Shown here: positions 1 through 10,128 of the stretch, in pieces | Numbering within the stretch: position 1 is the stretch's first letter | Layout of the letters: each line of letters opens with the position of its first letter | NCBI RefSeq assembly: GCF_013425525.1 | Contig: NZ_JACCKA010000041.1 | Coordinates: 1 to 34,782 of the forward strand | From: Luteimonas salinisoli | Lineage (GTDB): Bacteria > Pseudomonadota > Gammaproteobacteria > Xanthomonadales > Xanthomonadaceae | Length of the DNA stretch: 34,782 nucleotides | Direction of reading: 5' to 3' | Program-made: the position numbers and the translations under genes | Notes under the pieces: model-generated | The model's database searches: none | Told to the model about the DNA's origin: nothing | What the model saw: the letters and a program-made list of their open reading frames with translations, nothing else

Positions 1-336
1 GGCGTGCCGGGCGACGCCGGGCCGCTGCCGCTGCCGGCCGGCTTCCCCGGCGACGTCTACCTGCCGCCACGCTACGAGATCGACAGCGTGCTCGACATGG
101 ACGGCACCACCATGGTGAACCTGCGCGTCTCTGGCCAGGTGGACGCGCTGTTCGCCGATGCCGGCGGCGCGATGACGCGGCTCGGCTGGCAGCGGACCCT
201 GTCGCGGCGCGATGCCGGCCACAGCGCCGTGCTCGCCTTCGAGAAGGGCCCGCGCACCGCGGTGCTGTCGTTCGCGCGCGGCCACGGCGCCGGCGACGTG
301 ACGCTCGGACTGCAGCTGCACGACCGGCAGCAGTAG
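1..336 (+). CDS. Hypothetical protein, C-terminal part (cut by window edge)
   Basis: The reading frame is open from the first base to TAG at 334-336, so the start lies upstream and about 110 residues are visible. The visible part has a LPAGFPGDVYLPP segment, then alternating strands, a GW pair and a late FEKGPRTAVLSF segment. That pattern recalls small periplasmic or lipoprotein domains of the 'FP-DV-Y-P ... GW ... K-x-R' kind, but I cannot name a family with certainty. It converges on the hydrolase gene, whose stop is 17 bases away. Function unknown. Confidence 0.6.
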   Translation, partial: GVPGDAGPLPLPAGFPGDVYLPPRYEIDSVLDMDGTTMVNLRVSGQVDALFADAGGAMTRLGWQRTLSRRDAGHSAVLAFEKGPRTAVLSFARGHGAGDVTLGLQLHDRQQ

Positions 337-352
337 CGCGCGAGGGCACGGC

Positions 353-1198
353 TCAGGCCGCGCCGAGGAAATCCCCGATCGCCGCCGCCACCGCAGCCGG
401 ATCCTCCATGTGCAGGTGATGGGTGCCGGGCAGCACCACCAGCTCGCCCTGCGGCAGCAGCCGCACCCGCCGGCTGCGCTCCGGCTCGGGCAGGTACGGC
501 TGCGGCGGGTCGGCGTAGACCACCCGGGTCGGGCAGGCGATGCCGGCCACCAGATCGTCGACCTGGGCGTCGGTCATGCGCACCATGGTCGGCAGGGTCA
601 GGCGCGGATCGCTGCTCCAGCGCCAGCCGCCGTCCACCGCCTCCAGCCCGCGCTCCACCAGCAGCCGCGCGACCGGCTCGCAGAGGCCGTTGGCCTGCAT
701 GCGCGCGCGGACCGCCGGCTCCGGGTCGGGGAACAGGCGCAGCCGCTTGCCACGCAGCGCGCGCGCCGCGGCGACCGCGTCGCGCAGCCGGGCCGCGGTG
801 CGTGCCGGGTCCTCCGGCAGCGCCCCCAACGCCTCGATCGCCAGCAGCCGCTCGACCCGCCGCGGCGCGCCGGCCGCCACCAGGCTGGCGATGCCGGCAC
901 CCATCGAATGCCCGAGCAGGGCGAAGCGCTCCCAGCCCAGGGCGTCGGCGATGTCGAGCACGCTGTGCAGCGCCCCGGCGAAGGAATAGTCGGCGCCGGG
1001 CGGCAGATGGGCGCTGCGGCCGTGGCCGGGCAGGTCCGGGGCCACCAGGTCCAGCTGCGCCAGGTGCGGCGCCAGCGGCAGGAAGCTGGCGGCATTGTCC
1101 AGCCAGCCGTGCAGGGCGAGCACCCGCGGCGCCCCGGTGTTGCCGTTGCGCAGACCGGCGATGCGGAGGCCGGAGATATCGAGGGCGAACTCGCGCAT
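353..1198 (-). CDS. Alpha/beta hydrolase
   Basis: A 281-residue single-domain alpha/beta hydrolase. Visible features are the oxyanion-hole HGW at residues 30-32, the LPGHGRS loop near 57-62, the nucleophile elbow GHSMG with Ser98, and a late GTHHLHMEDP segment that should carry the catalytic His. The spacing is that of small cytosolic esterase/hydrolases; the substrate cannot be told. The ATG at 1196-1198 shares one base with the hemH stop (ATGA junction), which fixes this start over the longer upstream extension and implies translational coupling with hemH. No signal peptide is seen. Confidence 0.85.
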   Translation of the reverse strand: MREFALDISGLRIAGLRNGNTGAPRVLALHGWLDNAASFLPLAPHLAQLDLVAPDLPGHGRSAHLPPGADYSFAGALHSVLDIADALGWERFALLGHSMGAGIASLVAAGAPRRVERLLAIEALGALPEDPARTAARLRDAVAAARALRGKRLRLFPDPEPAVRARMQANGLCEPVARLLVERGLEAVDGGWRWSSDPRLTLPTMVRMTDAQVDDLVAGIACPTRVVYADPPQPYLPEPERSRRVRLLPQGELVVLPGTHHLHMEDPAAVAAAIGDFLGAA

Positions 1199-2187
1199 CA
1201 GGCGCCGTCGAGGCTCCGCCGCGCGATGCTCGCCAGCGCCTCGGCGTGTTCCGGCGCATCGTTGAGGCAGGGGATGTAGCGCAGCGCTTCGCCGCCGTGC
1301 GCGCGGAACAGCTCGGCGTTCTGCAGCGCGATCTCCTCCAGGGTCTCCAGGCAGTCGACCGCGAACCCGGGGCAGACCACGTCGACGTGCTTCAACCCCT
1401 GGCCGGCCAGTTCGCGCAAGGTGTGGTCGGTGTAGGGCTGCAGCCAGGGTTCGCGGCCGAAGCGCGACTGGAAGGTGAGCCTCCACTGGTCGTCCTCCAG
1501 GCCCAGGGCCGCGGCGATCGCGGCGACGCTGGCGCGGCACTGCGCCTGATAAGGGTCACCGGCATCCACCAGCCGCTGCGGGATCCCGTGGAACGAGAAC
1601 AGCAGCAGCTCGCCGCTGCCGTGCGTGTCGCGATAGCCGCGTATCGAACCGGCCACCGCCGCGACCCAGCCGGCATCGAGGTGGTAGTCCTGCACCACCT
1701 GCACCTCGATTCCCTCGACCGCCGCCGCCACGTCGACTACCGACGCGGTGGTGGTGGTGGAGTACTGCGGATACAGCGGCAGCACCAGCACACTGCGGGC
1801 GCCACCGTCGCGCAGCGACCGCAGCGTGGTCCCCAGCGCCGGCTCGCCATAGCGCATTGCGTGCGCCACGCGCAGGTCCGGCAGGCGCTGCTGCAGCGCC
1901 TGCGCCAGGCGCGCGGTATGCACCGCCAGGGGCGAGCCGCCTTCCATCCAGATTCCGGCGTACAGCTTGGCCACGCGCGGCGAGCGCAGCGGCAGGATCG
2001 CGAAATGCAGCAGCGGGCACCACAGCCAGCGGGTCAGCGCCACCACCCGGTAGTCGTGGAGGAATTCGGCCAGGTAGCGGCGCACCGCTGCCGCGGTCGG
2101 CGCCGCCGGGGTGCCGAGGTTCACCACCAGCAGTGCGGTGTCGCCGCCGGGGGCCGGAATGGGGGGAGCGGGGACGGCCATCGGCAT
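1198..2187 (-). CDS. hemH: Ferrochelatase
   Basis: Inserts ferrous iron into protoporphyrin IX, the last step of protoheme synthesis. From the ATG at 2187 the protein is about 329 residues, close to the family norm. It carries VNLGTP near residue 22, the SFHGIP motif with the metal-binding His at about 200, and the downstream CPGFAVDCLETLEEI segment with the conserved acidic residue that pairs with that His. Alternative starts are ATG 2181 or GTG 2232; none has a clear Shine-Dalgarno, so the N-terminus is uncertain by up to 17 residues. It overlaps the alpha/beta hydrolase by one base (ATGA), so the two are probably co-translated. It diverges from the SYLF gene. Confidence 0.93.
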   Translation of the reverse strand: MPMAVPAPPIPAPGGDTALLVVNLGTPAAPTAAAVRRYLAEFLHDYRVVALTRWLWCPLLHFAILPLRSPRVAKLYAGIWMEGGSPLAVHTARLAQALQQRLPDLRVAHAMRYGEPALGTTLRSLRDGGARSVLVLPLYPQYSTTTTASVVDVAAAVEGIEVQVVQDYHLDAGWVAAVAGSIRGYRDTHGSGELLLFSFHGIPQRLVDAGDPYQAQCRASVAAIAAALGLEDDQWRLTFQSRFGREPWLQPYTDHTLRELAGQGLKHVDVVCPGFAVDCLETLEEIALQNAELFRAHGGEALRYIPCLNDAPEHAEALASIARRSLDGA

Positions 2188-2323
2188 AGGATGACAGGGC
2201 GCGGCAGCCGCCGACAGCGTCGCCCGGCTCACCGCCGATTCATCGCACCGGCCCTAGCCTGAACTTTGTTCCGCTTGGCGCGGTCTGCCTGCCACGTCGT
2301 CCCTTCCGTTCCCGGAGCCCCGC

Positions 2324-3208
2324 ATGTCCCAGCCCCGCCGATCCCTCCTTCCGTCCCTGGTCCAGCTGGGCGCCGTGCTGGCGCTGTCCCTGGCCGGCGC
2401 GGGAACCGCCGTCGCCGGTCCGCAGGAGGATGCCCGGGCCCAAAACGCGGTACGGGTGCTGACCGAGATCCAGGCCATCCCCGAGAGCGGCATCCCCGAC
2501 AAGCTGCTCGACGAGGCGCGCGCGATCGTGGTGGTGCCGGACACCATCAAGGCCGGGCTGGTGATCGGCGGGCGCCGCGGCCACGGGCTGATGGCGGTCA
2601 AGAGCCCCGACGGCACCTGGTCCGCGCCCAGCTTCGTGCGCCTGACCGGCGGCAGCATCGGCCTCCAGGCCGGGGTGCAGTCCGCCGACGTGGTGCTGGT
2701 CTTCCGCAACGACCGCAGCCTGGAGTCGGTGGTCAACGGCAAGTTCACTCTCGGTGCCGACGCCGGCGTCGCCGCCGGACCGCTCGGGCGCAACGCCTCC
2801 ACCGCCACCGACGGCCAGCTCAAGGCCGAGATCTGGTCGTGGTCGCGGGCGCGCGGGCTGTTCGCCGGGGTGGCGCTGGACGGCGCGGTGCTGAGCATCG
2901 ACGACGACGCCAACGAGGCCGTGTACGGCCAGGGCACCACCCCACGGATGATCTTCGAGGGCCGCGCAGGGCAGGCGCCTTCCGACGCCGTGGTGGATTT
3001 CCGCGACCGTCTCGAGGAGGCCACGGCGATCGCCCGCGCCAACCGCGGCACCGGCAGCACCGCGCCGACGCCGGTCACCGCCGCTCCGATCGGCGGACAG
3101 ACGTTGCCCGAACCGCCGCCGATCGACGCCGGCGAGCCGATGCCGCAGCCGTTCGAACCGGTGTCCGAGGGCGAGATCCGCAGCGAACCGCTCGACGACA
3201 CCCCCTGA
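2324..3208 (+). CDS. SYLF (Ysc84/DUF500) lipid-binding domain protein, secreted
   Basis: A 294-residue protein with an N-terminal signal peptide (basic start, hydrophobic core about residues 12-28, likely cleavage after TAVA-31). The mature part matches the SYLF/Ysc84 domain: a conserved [12 protein letters not shown] segment, [36 protein letters not shown] and [22 protein letters not shown] domains bind phosphoinositides in eukaryotes; in bacteria these periplasmic proteins are of unclear function. The C-terminus (from about residue 240) is a Pro/Glu-rich, probably disordered tail. It stands alone upstream of tatA with a gap of about 90 bases. Confidence 0.88.
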   Translation: MSQPRRSLLPSLVQLGAVLALSLAGAGTAVAGPQEDARAQNAVRVLTEIQAIPESGIPDKLLDEARAIVVVPDTIKAGLVIGGRRGHGLMAVKSPDGTWSAPSFVRLTGGSIGLQAGVQSADVVLVFRNDRSLESVVNGKFTLGADAGVAAGPLGRNASTATDGQLKAEIWSWSRARGLFAGVALDGAVLSIDDDANEAVYGQGTTPRMIFEGRAGQAPSDAVVDFRDRLEEATAIARANRGTGSTAPTPVTAAPIGGQTLPEPPPIDAGEPMPQPFEPVSEGEIRSEPLDDTP

Positions 3209-3299
3209 GCACCCGCGACGGCGCATTCATACCTGCGTTACCGGCATCCGGCCGACCGGCTGCGGTATCCTCACGCCTTCTCCTCTTCCTGGGCACCCC

Positions 3300-3533
3300 A
3301 TGGGCAGTTTCAGCATCTGGCATTGGCTCATCGTGCTGGTGGTCGTGCTGCTGGTGTTCGGCACCAAGCGCCTGCGCGGCGCCGGGCGCGACCTGGGCGA
3401 GGCGATCAAGGGCTTCAAGAAGGGCGTGAACGACGCCGACGACGACAAGCCCGCCGCGCGCCTGGAAGACCAGGCCCGCGACGACGCGGCCACCCGCGAC
3501 AAGCAGCGCGACGACGACAAGACCCCGCGCTGA
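3300..3533 (+). CDS. tatA: Sec-independent protein translocase subunit TatA
   Basis: A 77-residue twin-arginine translocase subunit that forms the variable-size pore for folded proteins in the inner membrane. One N-terminal transmembrane helix (about residues 6-22), then the [10 protein letters not shown] hinge and the amphipathic helix [12 protein letters not shown] are the TatA signature. The tail is highly charged and ends in an Asp/Arg/Lys-rich stretch. First gene of tatA-tatB-tatC, 24 bases before tatB. The Shine-Dalgarno is weak. Confidence 0.95.
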   Translation: MGSFSIWHWLIVLVVVLLVFGTKRLRGAGRDLGEAIKGFKKGVNDADDDKPAARLEDQARDDAATRDKQRDDDKTPR

Positions 3534-3557
3534 CGCCGCTGCGCGGCGCCCATCGGC

Positions 3558-4022
3558 ATGTTCGACATCGGCTTCAGCGAGCTCTTCTTCATCGCGGTCG
3601 TCGCCCTGGTGGTGCTCGGTCCCGAGCGCCTGCCGAAGGCCGCGCGCTTCGCCGGACTGTGGGTGCGCCGGGCGCGGGCGCAGTGGCATTCGGTGAAGTC
3701 CGAACTCGAGCGCGAACTGGCCGCCGAGGAGCTCAAGCGCAGCCTGCACGACGCCGAAGACGCGATGCGCGAGGTCGACGGCTCGGTGCGCGGCGCCCGC
3801 GACCGGGTGCGCAGCGAGGTCGATGCGGTGCGCGATTCGGTGCGCGAGACCGCGCGCGAGCTCGAGGCGGGAACGGCCCGGCGGGCGGCCGCGGGCGAGA
3901 CGGCAGACGTGACGGGCGAGGACGCCGCCCCGCCCGGGCCCGCCGCCGACGACGCCCCCGCCCCGCCCGGCGACGACGCGCCGCCCGCCCCTTCGGAGGA
4001 CGACGATGCCGCGCGACGCTGA
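3558..4022 (+). CDS. tatB: Sec-independent protein translocase subunit TatB
   Basis: TatB pairs with TatC to form the receptor for twin-arginine signal peptides. The MFDIGFSELFF start, the transmembrane helix to about residue 20 and the LGPERLPKAAR hinge distinguish it from TatA. A long charged amphipathic/coiled region follows (about residues 45-115). The last 40 residues are almost only Ala, Pro, Asp and Glu, a low-complexity tail likely to be disordered and common in very GC-rich genomes. The final codons overlap the tatC start by 17 bases, so translation is probably coupled. Confidence 0.95.
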   Translation: MFDIGFSELFFIAVVALVVLGPERLPKAARFAGLWVRRARAQWHSVKSELERELAAEELKRSLHDAEDAMREVDGSVRGARDRVRSEVDAVRDSVRETARELEAGTARRAAAGETADVTGEDAAPPGPAADDAPAPPGDDAPPAPSEDDDAARR

Positions 4023-4779
4023 GAGCGCCGTCGACAGCAGCCTGATCGACCATCTGGTCGAGCTGCGCTCGCGGCTGATGCGCGCGCTGGCCGGCGTGGT
4101 GCTGGTGCTGCTGGCGCTGCTGCCGTTCGCCAACCGCCTCTACGGCCTGCTGGCGCAGCCGCTGCTGGACAAGCTGCCCGAGGGCGCGCACCTGATCGCC
4201 GTGGAGGTGGCCTCGCCGTTCTTCGCGCCGCTGAAGCTGGCGTTCTTCGTGGCGGTGATCTCGACCATGCCCTGGCTGCTCTACCAGGCCTGGGCGTTCG
4301 TGGCGCCGGGCCTGTACCGGCGCGAGAAGAAGCTGGCGCTGCCGCTGCTGGTGTCGGCGGTGGCGCTGTTCTACGTCGGCTGCGCGTTCGCGTTCTTCCT
4401 GGTGCTGCCGGCGGTGTTCGGCTTCCTGACCAGCGTCACCCCCGAGGGGGTGGCGATGATGACCGACATCCACGCCTACCTGAATTTCGTGCTGGTGATC
4501 TTCCTCGCCTTCGGCCTGAGCTTCGAGCTGCCGGTGGCGCTGGTGATCCTGACCCTGCTCGGCTGGGTGACGCCGGCGCAGCTGCGCGAGTGGCGCGGCT
4601 ACGCCATCGTCGGGGTGTTCGTGCTGGCGGCGGTGATCACCCCGCCCGACGTGATCTCGCAGCTGATGCTGGCGATCCCGATGTGCCTGCTGTACGAGGC
4701 CGGCATCGTCGCGGCGCGGCTGCTGGCGCCGAAATCGCAGAACCGCGACGACGACGGGGCCGACCGGCCGCCGGCATGA
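4006..4779 (+). CDS. tatC: Sec-independent protein translocase subunit TatC
   Basis: A 257-residue polytopic inner-membrane protein, the core of the Tat signal-peptide receptor. The LIDHLVELRSRL N-terminus is the TatC hallmark; six hydrophobic segments follow, with WAFVAPGLYRREKK in the first periplasmic/cytoplasmic loop region and GLSFELPV carrying the conserved mid-membrane Glu. The ATG at 4006 has a good GGAGGA ribosome site inside the tatB end. The stop overlaps the next start (ATGA at 4776-4779), extending the operon to the RDD gene. Confidence 0.97.
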   Translation: MPRDAESAVDSSLIDHLVELRSRLMRALAGVVLVLLALLPFANRLYGLLAQPLLDKLPEGAHLIAVEVASPFFAPLKLAFFVAVISTMPWLLYQAWAFVAPGLYRREKKLALPLLVSAVALFYVGCAFAFFLVLPAVFGFLTSVTPEGVAMMTDIHAYLNFVLVIFLAFGLSFELPVALVILTLLGWVTPAQLREWRGYAIVGVFVLAAVITPPDVISQLMLAIPMCLLYEAGIVAARLLAPKSQNRDDDGADRPPA

Positions 4780-5462
4780 TCGCGGCCCGGTTCTGGCGGC
4801 GCTACGCCGCCTGGTCGCTGGACGCCGCCCTGCTGGCGGCGCCCGTGCTGGTGCTCGCTGCGCCGCGGCTGCGCGCCGGTGCGGAGCGCATCGCCGCGGC
4901 ATTCGCGGAGCTCGCCGATGCCGTCTCCACCGCGCTGCTCGAGCTGCTGCTGTCGAACGGATCGCCGCTGGCCGCGGCGCTCGCTGCGGCGCAGGAACCG
5001 CGGCTGCGGGAAGCGGCCGCGACGCTGCTCGACGCCCTCGGCGCCACCGCACTGCCGCCGCTCGCGGCGTTCGCACTGCTGGCGCTGGCCTATCACGTCG
5101 CCAGCGAAAGCTCGCCACGCCAGGCCACACTCGGCAAGCGCGCGCTGGGCCTGCGGATCGTCGCCGCCGACGGCGGCCGACTCGCGCAGCCGCGCGTGCC
5201 GCTGCGCCACCTGGCCGGCGCGCTGTCCTGGCTCAGCGGCAACCTCGGCCACCTGCTCGCGGCGCTGCCGCCGGAACGGCGCGCGCTGCACGACCGCATC
5301 GCCGGGGCTCGGGTGCTGCAGGCGGACGCCGGCCCGCTGCCGGCGTGGGCACGCGCCTGGATCGCGGCGCAGGCGCTGGCGGGCCTGGCGGCGGCGGTGT
5401 GGCTCGGCGCGGCGATGCAGGCGCAGCTGCAGGTCGCGGTTCAGCGCGCGCTGGGCGGCTGA
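4776..5462 (+). CDS. RDD family membrane protein
   Basis: A 228-residue integral membrane protein. The ARFWRRYAAWSLDAALLAAP N-terminus has the Arg...Asp pattern of the first RDD helix. The central QATLGKRALGLRIVAADGGR segment and the later LHDRIAGARVL are typical of RDD proteins, a group of poorly understood transport-related membrane proteins. Ala/Leu-rich stretches suggest three or four transmembrane helices, plus a C-terminal helix. The start was chosen because its ATG overlaps the tatC stop by 4 bases. Role with Tat is not established; co-transcription is inferred. Confidence 0.82.
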   Translation: MIAARFWRRYAAWSLDAALLAAPVLVLAAPRLRAGAERIAAAFAELADAVSTALLELLLSNGSPLAAALAAAQEPRLREAAATLLDALGATALPPLAAFALLALAYHVASESSPRQATLGKRALGLRIVAADGGRLAQPRVPLRHLAGALSWLSGNLGHLLAALPPERRALHDRIAGARVLQADAGPLPAWARAWIAAQALAGLAAAVWLGAAMQAQLQVAVQRALGG

Positions 5463-5468
5463 AGCGCC

Positions 5469-6335
5469 TCAGACCTCGATGCCGGAAGCCGGCGGCGGCG
5501 GCGCCGCGGTGCCGTCCGGCGGCGCCAGCATCTTCTGCCAGGCGCGGTAGGACGCGCCCAGCATCACCGGCATCAGCACCGCCATCATCAGGATCTGGGC
5601 GACGAACTGCATCGCCAGCGGACCGGCGACCAGGCGCGCGATCACCGCCACCAGTTGCGAGGCGAAGCTGACCAGGAAGGCGATGATGATCAGCAGCACG
5701 AAGAACACGATCATCGCCGGGACGTTGCGGATGCAGGCCGCGAAGCTGCGCTTCATCGACTCCAGCGCGCCGCGCCGCTCGAACATGATCTGCGGGGTGG
5801 CGACGAAGGTGAAGAAATAGCTCAGCACGCCGAGCAGGAACACCAGCAGCATCCACAGCAGGAAGCGGCCGATCGGCAGGCTTTCGAACATGGCCGGGTC
5901 GGGACTGGCCTGGCCCTCGGCCTGCTCGAGCACGGCGATCGCCTGCTGCAGCTGGGTCGGCCCCACCAGCACCAGCAGCAGCAGGACCGCGAACACCGCC
6001 AGCGCCACCTGCGGCAGCAACAGCGCGACCAGGCGCGGCGCGCGGCCCTCGGCGAACCCGTGCAGCAGGTGCGCGGGCGCCGCCTGGCGTCCGGCGTCGA
6101 CCTCGCCGACGGCGTGGATGAAGCCGCCCATCAGCACCGGGCCGACCAATACCAGCAGCAGCTGCAGGGCCATGAACATGCCGATCTGCCCCGCGAACAG
6201 CAGCGGCAGCGCGGTCAGGAAACCGAAGATCGCGCCCAGCAGCCCCAGCCCGAGCGGCGACCTGCGCAGCAGCCCGAAGCCGGCCAGCAGCCACTCCGCG
6301 CCGTCACCCGCCGATGCCTTGGTCACGTCCGTCAT
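5469..6335 (-). CDS. BPSS1780-type multi-pass membrane protein
   Basis: A 288-residue membrane protein with about six hydrophobic helices in two groups separated by a Gln/Glu-rich stretch (LQQAIAVLEQAEGQAS). Features are the EWLLAGFGLLRRSP start, the FAEGRAPRLVALLL segment, and the QIMFERRGALESMKRSFAACIRN loop before the C-terminal helices. This arrangement matches the BPSS1780 family; function unknown. Its ATG (6333-6335) lies inside the end of the glutamine amidotransferase gene (32-base overlap), so it is probably the last gene of a leftward three-gene operon. It converges with the RDD gene, with only 6 bases between the stops. Confidence 0.78.
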   Translation of the reverse strand: MTDVTKASAGDGAEWLLAGFGLLRRSPLGLGLLGAIFGFLTALPLLFAGQIGMFMALQLLLVLVGPVLMGGFIHAVGEVDAGRQAAPAHLLHGFAEGRAPRLVALLLPQVALAVFAVLLLLVLVGPTQLQQAIAVLEQAEGQASPDPAMFESLPIGRFLLWMLLVFLLGVLSYFFTFVATPQIMFERRGALESMKRSFAACIRNVPAMIVFFVLLIIIAFLVSFASQLVAVIARLVAGPLAMQFVAQILMMAVLMPVMLGASYRAWQKMLAPPDGTAAPPPPASGIEV

Positions 6336-7095
6336 TGTCGATGTCCCCGATGGTCCGATCCGCCGACAGTGTACGCGCCCGCCGCGCGAAGCGCCGCAGC
6401 GCGCGCCGCGCATGCGGCGCCGCGCGCACCGCTGCCGCCAGTGCCTGCGGGTCGGTTCCCTCGCCGCGCAGCTGGTCGGCGCGGGCGCGGATGTAGCCGC
6501 GCATGTGCATGGCGCTGAACTCGGGATGGAACTGCACGCCCCAGACGTGCTCGCGCCAGCGGAAGGCGTGGCAGCCGTCGTGGTCCGATGCCGCCAGGAG
6601 CACGGTCTCCGGCGGCGCGCGCAGCACGCTCTGCAGATGCGTGGCCTGGGCGGCGAACCGCGGCGGCAGCGCCGCGAACAGCGGATCGTCTTCGCAGCCC
6701 GGCGTGCAGGCCACCTCGACGGTGCCCATCTCGCGGCCGCGCGGGTGGTCCCCCACCTCGCCGCCGAGCGCATGCGCCAGCAGCTGGTGTCCATAGCAGA
6801 TCCCGAACAGCGGCAGCCCGGCGTGCGCCGCCTCGCGCAGCCAGCCGGCAGCGCGCTCGCTCCAATCCAGGCGCTCGGTGACCATCGCCGCCGAGCCGCT
6901 GACGATGATCCCGGCGAAGCCCGCGGGGCGCGGCAGCGGCGCCCCGGCCTCGACGTCGACCACCGTCGCTTCCCGGCGCCCGAGCCCGGCGGCGACCCGG
7001 ATCCAGTGCCCGAACCCGCCATGCCGACGCAGCGGCTCGACCGGGCGCCCGGCGACGACGATCAGCAATGGTCGGGGTTCGGCGGAGACGATCAT
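6304..7095 (-). CDS. Class I glutamine amidotransferase (stand-alone)
   Basis: A 263-residue protein with the complete class I (triad) amidotransferase set: nucleophile Cys100 in GICYGHQ and His190/Glu192 in GVQFHPE. Such proteins hydrolyse glutamine to release ammonia, or act as gamma-glutamyl hydrolases or peptidases when no synthase domain is attached. There is no fused synthase here and no partner in the neighbourhood, so the substrate is unknown. It resembles the GMP-synthase-like stand-alone GATases of proteobacteria. It lies 13 bases after the GspE-type ATPase gene and overlaps the following membrane-protein gene. Confidence 0.87.
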   Translation of the reverse strand: MIVSAEPRPLLIVVAGRPVEPLRRHGGFGHWIRVAAGLGRREATVVDVEAGAPLPRPAGFAGIIVSGSAAMVTERLDWSERAAGWLREAAHAGLPLFGICYGHQLLAHALGGEVGDHPRGREMGTVEVACTPGCEDDPLFAALPPRFAAQATHLQSVLRAPPETVLLAASDHDGCHAFRWREHVWGVQFHPEFSAMHMRGYIRARADQLRGEGTDPQALAAAVRAAPHARRALRRFARRARTLSADRTIGDIDNDGRDQGIGG

Positions 7096-7108
7096 CGGGG
7101 TTGGCGAC

Positions 7109-8908
7109 TCACTCGCGCGGCGGCAGCACCGTCAGCACTTCCTCCACCGTGGTCAGGCCCTGGGCGACCTTGGCGGCGCCGGCGGCGTGCAGGGTGCGCA
7201 GGCCGCCCTCGCGCGCGGCGGCGGAGAAGCCGGCGAGCTCCATGTCGGGGCGGATGCGCGCGCGCAGCGCCGGCGTCACCGGCATCAGCTCGTACAGGCC
7301 CACGCGCCCGAGGTAGCCGGTGTTGCGGCACTCCAGGCAGCCGACCGCACCCTGGGTGTCCCCGGCCGGCGGCCGCGCGCCGTCGCCGAGCAGCGCCTGC
7401 CAGGCCTCGTCCGGCACGGTGCGCGGCTGCTTGCAGTGCGGGCACAGCGTGCGCACCAGGCGCTGCGCCAGTACCCCGTTGAGCGTGGAGGCGATCAGGT
7501 AGTGCGGCAGGCCGAGGTCGAGCAGCCGGGTGACCGCCGAGGGCGCGTCGTTGGTATGCAGCGTGGACAGCACCAGGTGACCGGTGAGCGATGCCTGGAC
7601 CGCCATCTGCGCGGTATCGAGATCGCGGATCTCGCCGATCATGATGATGTCCGGGTCCTGGCGCAGCAGGGTGCGCACCCCGGAGGCGAAGGTCAGGTCG
7701 ATCGCGGTGTGCACCTGGGTCTGGTTGAACTCCGGCGAGACCATCTCGATCGGGTCCTCGATGGTGCAGATGTTGAGGTCCGGCGTGGCCAGGCGCTTGA
7801 GCGCCGAGTACAGCGTGGTGGTCTTGCCGGAACCGGTCGGGCCGGTGACCAGCACGATGCCGTGCGGCTGCTGCACCAGCGCGTTCCAGGCCGCGGCCTC
7901 GGCATCGTCGAAGCCGAGCTGCTCGATCGGCTTGAAGGCGGTGTCCGGGTCGAAGATGCGCATCACGCATTTCTCGCCGAACGCCGTGGGCATGGTCGAC
8001 AGACGCATCTCGACCTCGCTGCCGCCGGGCGAGCGGGTCTTGATGCGGCCGTCCTGCGGCCGCCGCCGTTCGCCCAGGTCCATGCGCCCGAGCACCTTGA
8101 TCCGGCTGACCACCGCGCTCATCACCGGCGGCGGCATCTCGAACACCTTGTGCAGCAGGCCGTCGATGCGGAAACGCACCCGGCCGACGTCGCGGCGCGG
8201 CTCCAGGTGGATGTCCGAGGCGCGCTGCCCGTAGGCGTACTGCAGCAGCCAGTCGACGATGTTGACGATGTGGTGGTCGTCGGCGTTGACGTCGCCCGAG
8301 CGCCCCAGTTCGACCAGCTGCTCGAAACTCGGCGCCGCACCCTCCTCGCGCACGTCGCGGGCGCCGCGGATCGAGCGGGTGACGCCGAAGAACTCCATGG
8401 TGTAGCGGTGCAGGTCCAGCGGGCTGGCCACCACCAGGTCGATGCGCCGGCGCAGCAGCCGCTGCAGGTCGGGCAGCCAGTCCAGCGCCATGGGTTCGCT
8501 GGTGGCGATCACGGCGTGATCGCCGCTGACCTCGAGCGGCAGGATGCGGTGGCGCCGTGCGTAGGCGTGCGAGATCAGCTCGGTCACCCCGGCCACGTCG
8601 AGGCGGGTGGGATCGATGCGCCGGTAGGGGTGGCCGCTGGCCTCGGCCAGCCATTCGGTCAACTGCTCGAGGCCCAGGTCGGTCCCGGGCACGCGCGCGG
8701 AGGGCAATTTGAGGTTGGCCAGCAGCACCAGCGGGTGCACCGCCTCCAGCCCGCGTCCGTGGCGGCCGGAGACGCGCGCGCGGTCGGCCTGCCCAGTGTC
8801 GAGCAGGCCGTCGGCGACCAGCGCGTCGAGCACCGGCTCCAGCGTCAGCCGCCCCGGCGGCAGGCGCACTGCAGAACGTTCGCCGACGGCGTGGGGCGGA
8901 TCGATCAA
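7109..8908 (-). CDS. GspE/PulE-family secretion or pilus ATPase
   Basis: A hexameric-type assembly ATPase of the type II secretion/type IV pilus superfamily, about 599 residues. An N-terminal MshEN/GspE_N-like region covers about residues 25-180. The catalytic part has [12 protein letters not shown] near 226, Walker A GPTGSGKT at 356-363, Walker B around IIMIGEIRD (421-429) and a His box [12 protein letters not shown] (443-454). A zinc-binding Cys tetrad is formed by C489/C492 and C524/C527. The indicated start is TTG and has weak support, so the real start could lie nearby. No pilin, secretin or GspF gene is in the window, so its partner system is elsewhere. Confidence 0.9.
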   Translation of the reverse strand: MIDPPHAVGERSAVRLPPGRLTLEPVLDALVADGLLDTGQADRARVSGRHGRGLEAVHPLVLLANLKLPSARVPGTDLGLEQLTEWLAEASGHPYRRIDPTRLDVAGVTELISHAYARRHRILPLEVSGDHAVIATSEPMALDWLPDLQRLLRRRIDLVVASPLDLHRYTMEFFGVTRSIRGARDVREEGAAPSFEQLVELGRSGDVNADDHHIVNIVDWLLQYAYGQRASDIHLEPRRDVGRVRFRIDGLLHKVFEMPPPVMSAVVSRIKVLGRMDLGERRRPQDGRIKTRSPGGSEVEMRLSTMPTAFGEKCVMRIFDPDTAFKPIEQLGFDDAEAAAWNALVQQPHGIVLVTGPTGSGKTTTLYSALKRLATPDLNICTIEDPIEMVSPEFNQTQVHTAIDLTFASGVRTLLRQDPDIIMIGEIRDLDTAQMAVQASLTGHLVLSTLHTNDAPSAVTRLLDLGLPHYLIASTLNGVLAQRLVRTLCPHCKQPRTVPDEAWQALLGDGARPPAGDTQGAVGCLECRNTGYLGRVGLYELMPVTPALRARIRPDMELAGFSAAAREGGLRTLHAAGAAKVAQGLTTVEEVLTVLPPRE

Positions 8909-8971
8909 GACGGACTCGTGTCTGCGGAGGGAGCCGGGGCGCCGCCGGCCGGGCGGCGCGAACCCGGCCGC

Positions 8972-8977
8972 TATACT
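8972..8977 (+). promoter_or_regulatory. Putative -10 box for glyQ operon
   Basis: TATACT lies 34 bases before the glyQ ATG in an otherwise GC-only stretch, which makes it stand out. No good -35 hexamer sits 16-18 bases upstream, as is common for xanthomonad promoters. It would serve glyQ, the small membrane protein and glyS. Position inferred only from the sequence. Confidence 0.4.
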
Positions 8978-9010
8978 AGCGCGCCCGTGTCAGCGAGCCG
9001 GATGCCGACC

Positions 9011-9915
<905 letters not shown>

Positions 9916-9919
<4 letters not shown>

Positions 9920-10128
9920 GCACGGTAGGCGGCGATTTCGCACCATACGGGCTGGCTGCATTCCTGTTCGCCGTGTTCTGCGCGTACTGGGCCCAGGAAA
10001 CCGCACGCAGCGCCTGGCTTTGGTTTTTCCTCGGCCTGCTGCTGCCGCCGATCGCGGGCATCGCGCTGCTGTCCAAGAACGCGGTCCGCCTCGAACGCCT
10101 CGCTCAAAGGCGAAAGGACAACGCATGA
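9916..10128 (+). CDS. Small two-helix membrane protein between glyQ and glyS
   Basis: A 70-residue ORF with two hydrophobic segments (about residues 11-28 and 33-53; the second contains [19 protein letters not shown]) followed by a basic tail ending [10 protein letters not shown]. It resembles small inner-membrane proteins of unknown function; no family is recognised. Both junctions are 4-base ATGA overlaps, with glyQ at 9916-9919 and glyS at 10125-10128, so it is locked into the synthetase operon and probably translated by coupling. The coding strand, tight fit and sensible topology argue that it is real. Confidence 0.75.

Noticed and set aside
6878..9010. Long upstream extension of the glyQ frame
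   Set aside because: It runs antisense through the amidotransferase and GspE-type ATPase genes. GlyQ has its standard length from 9011 and a plausible -10 box lies just upstream.
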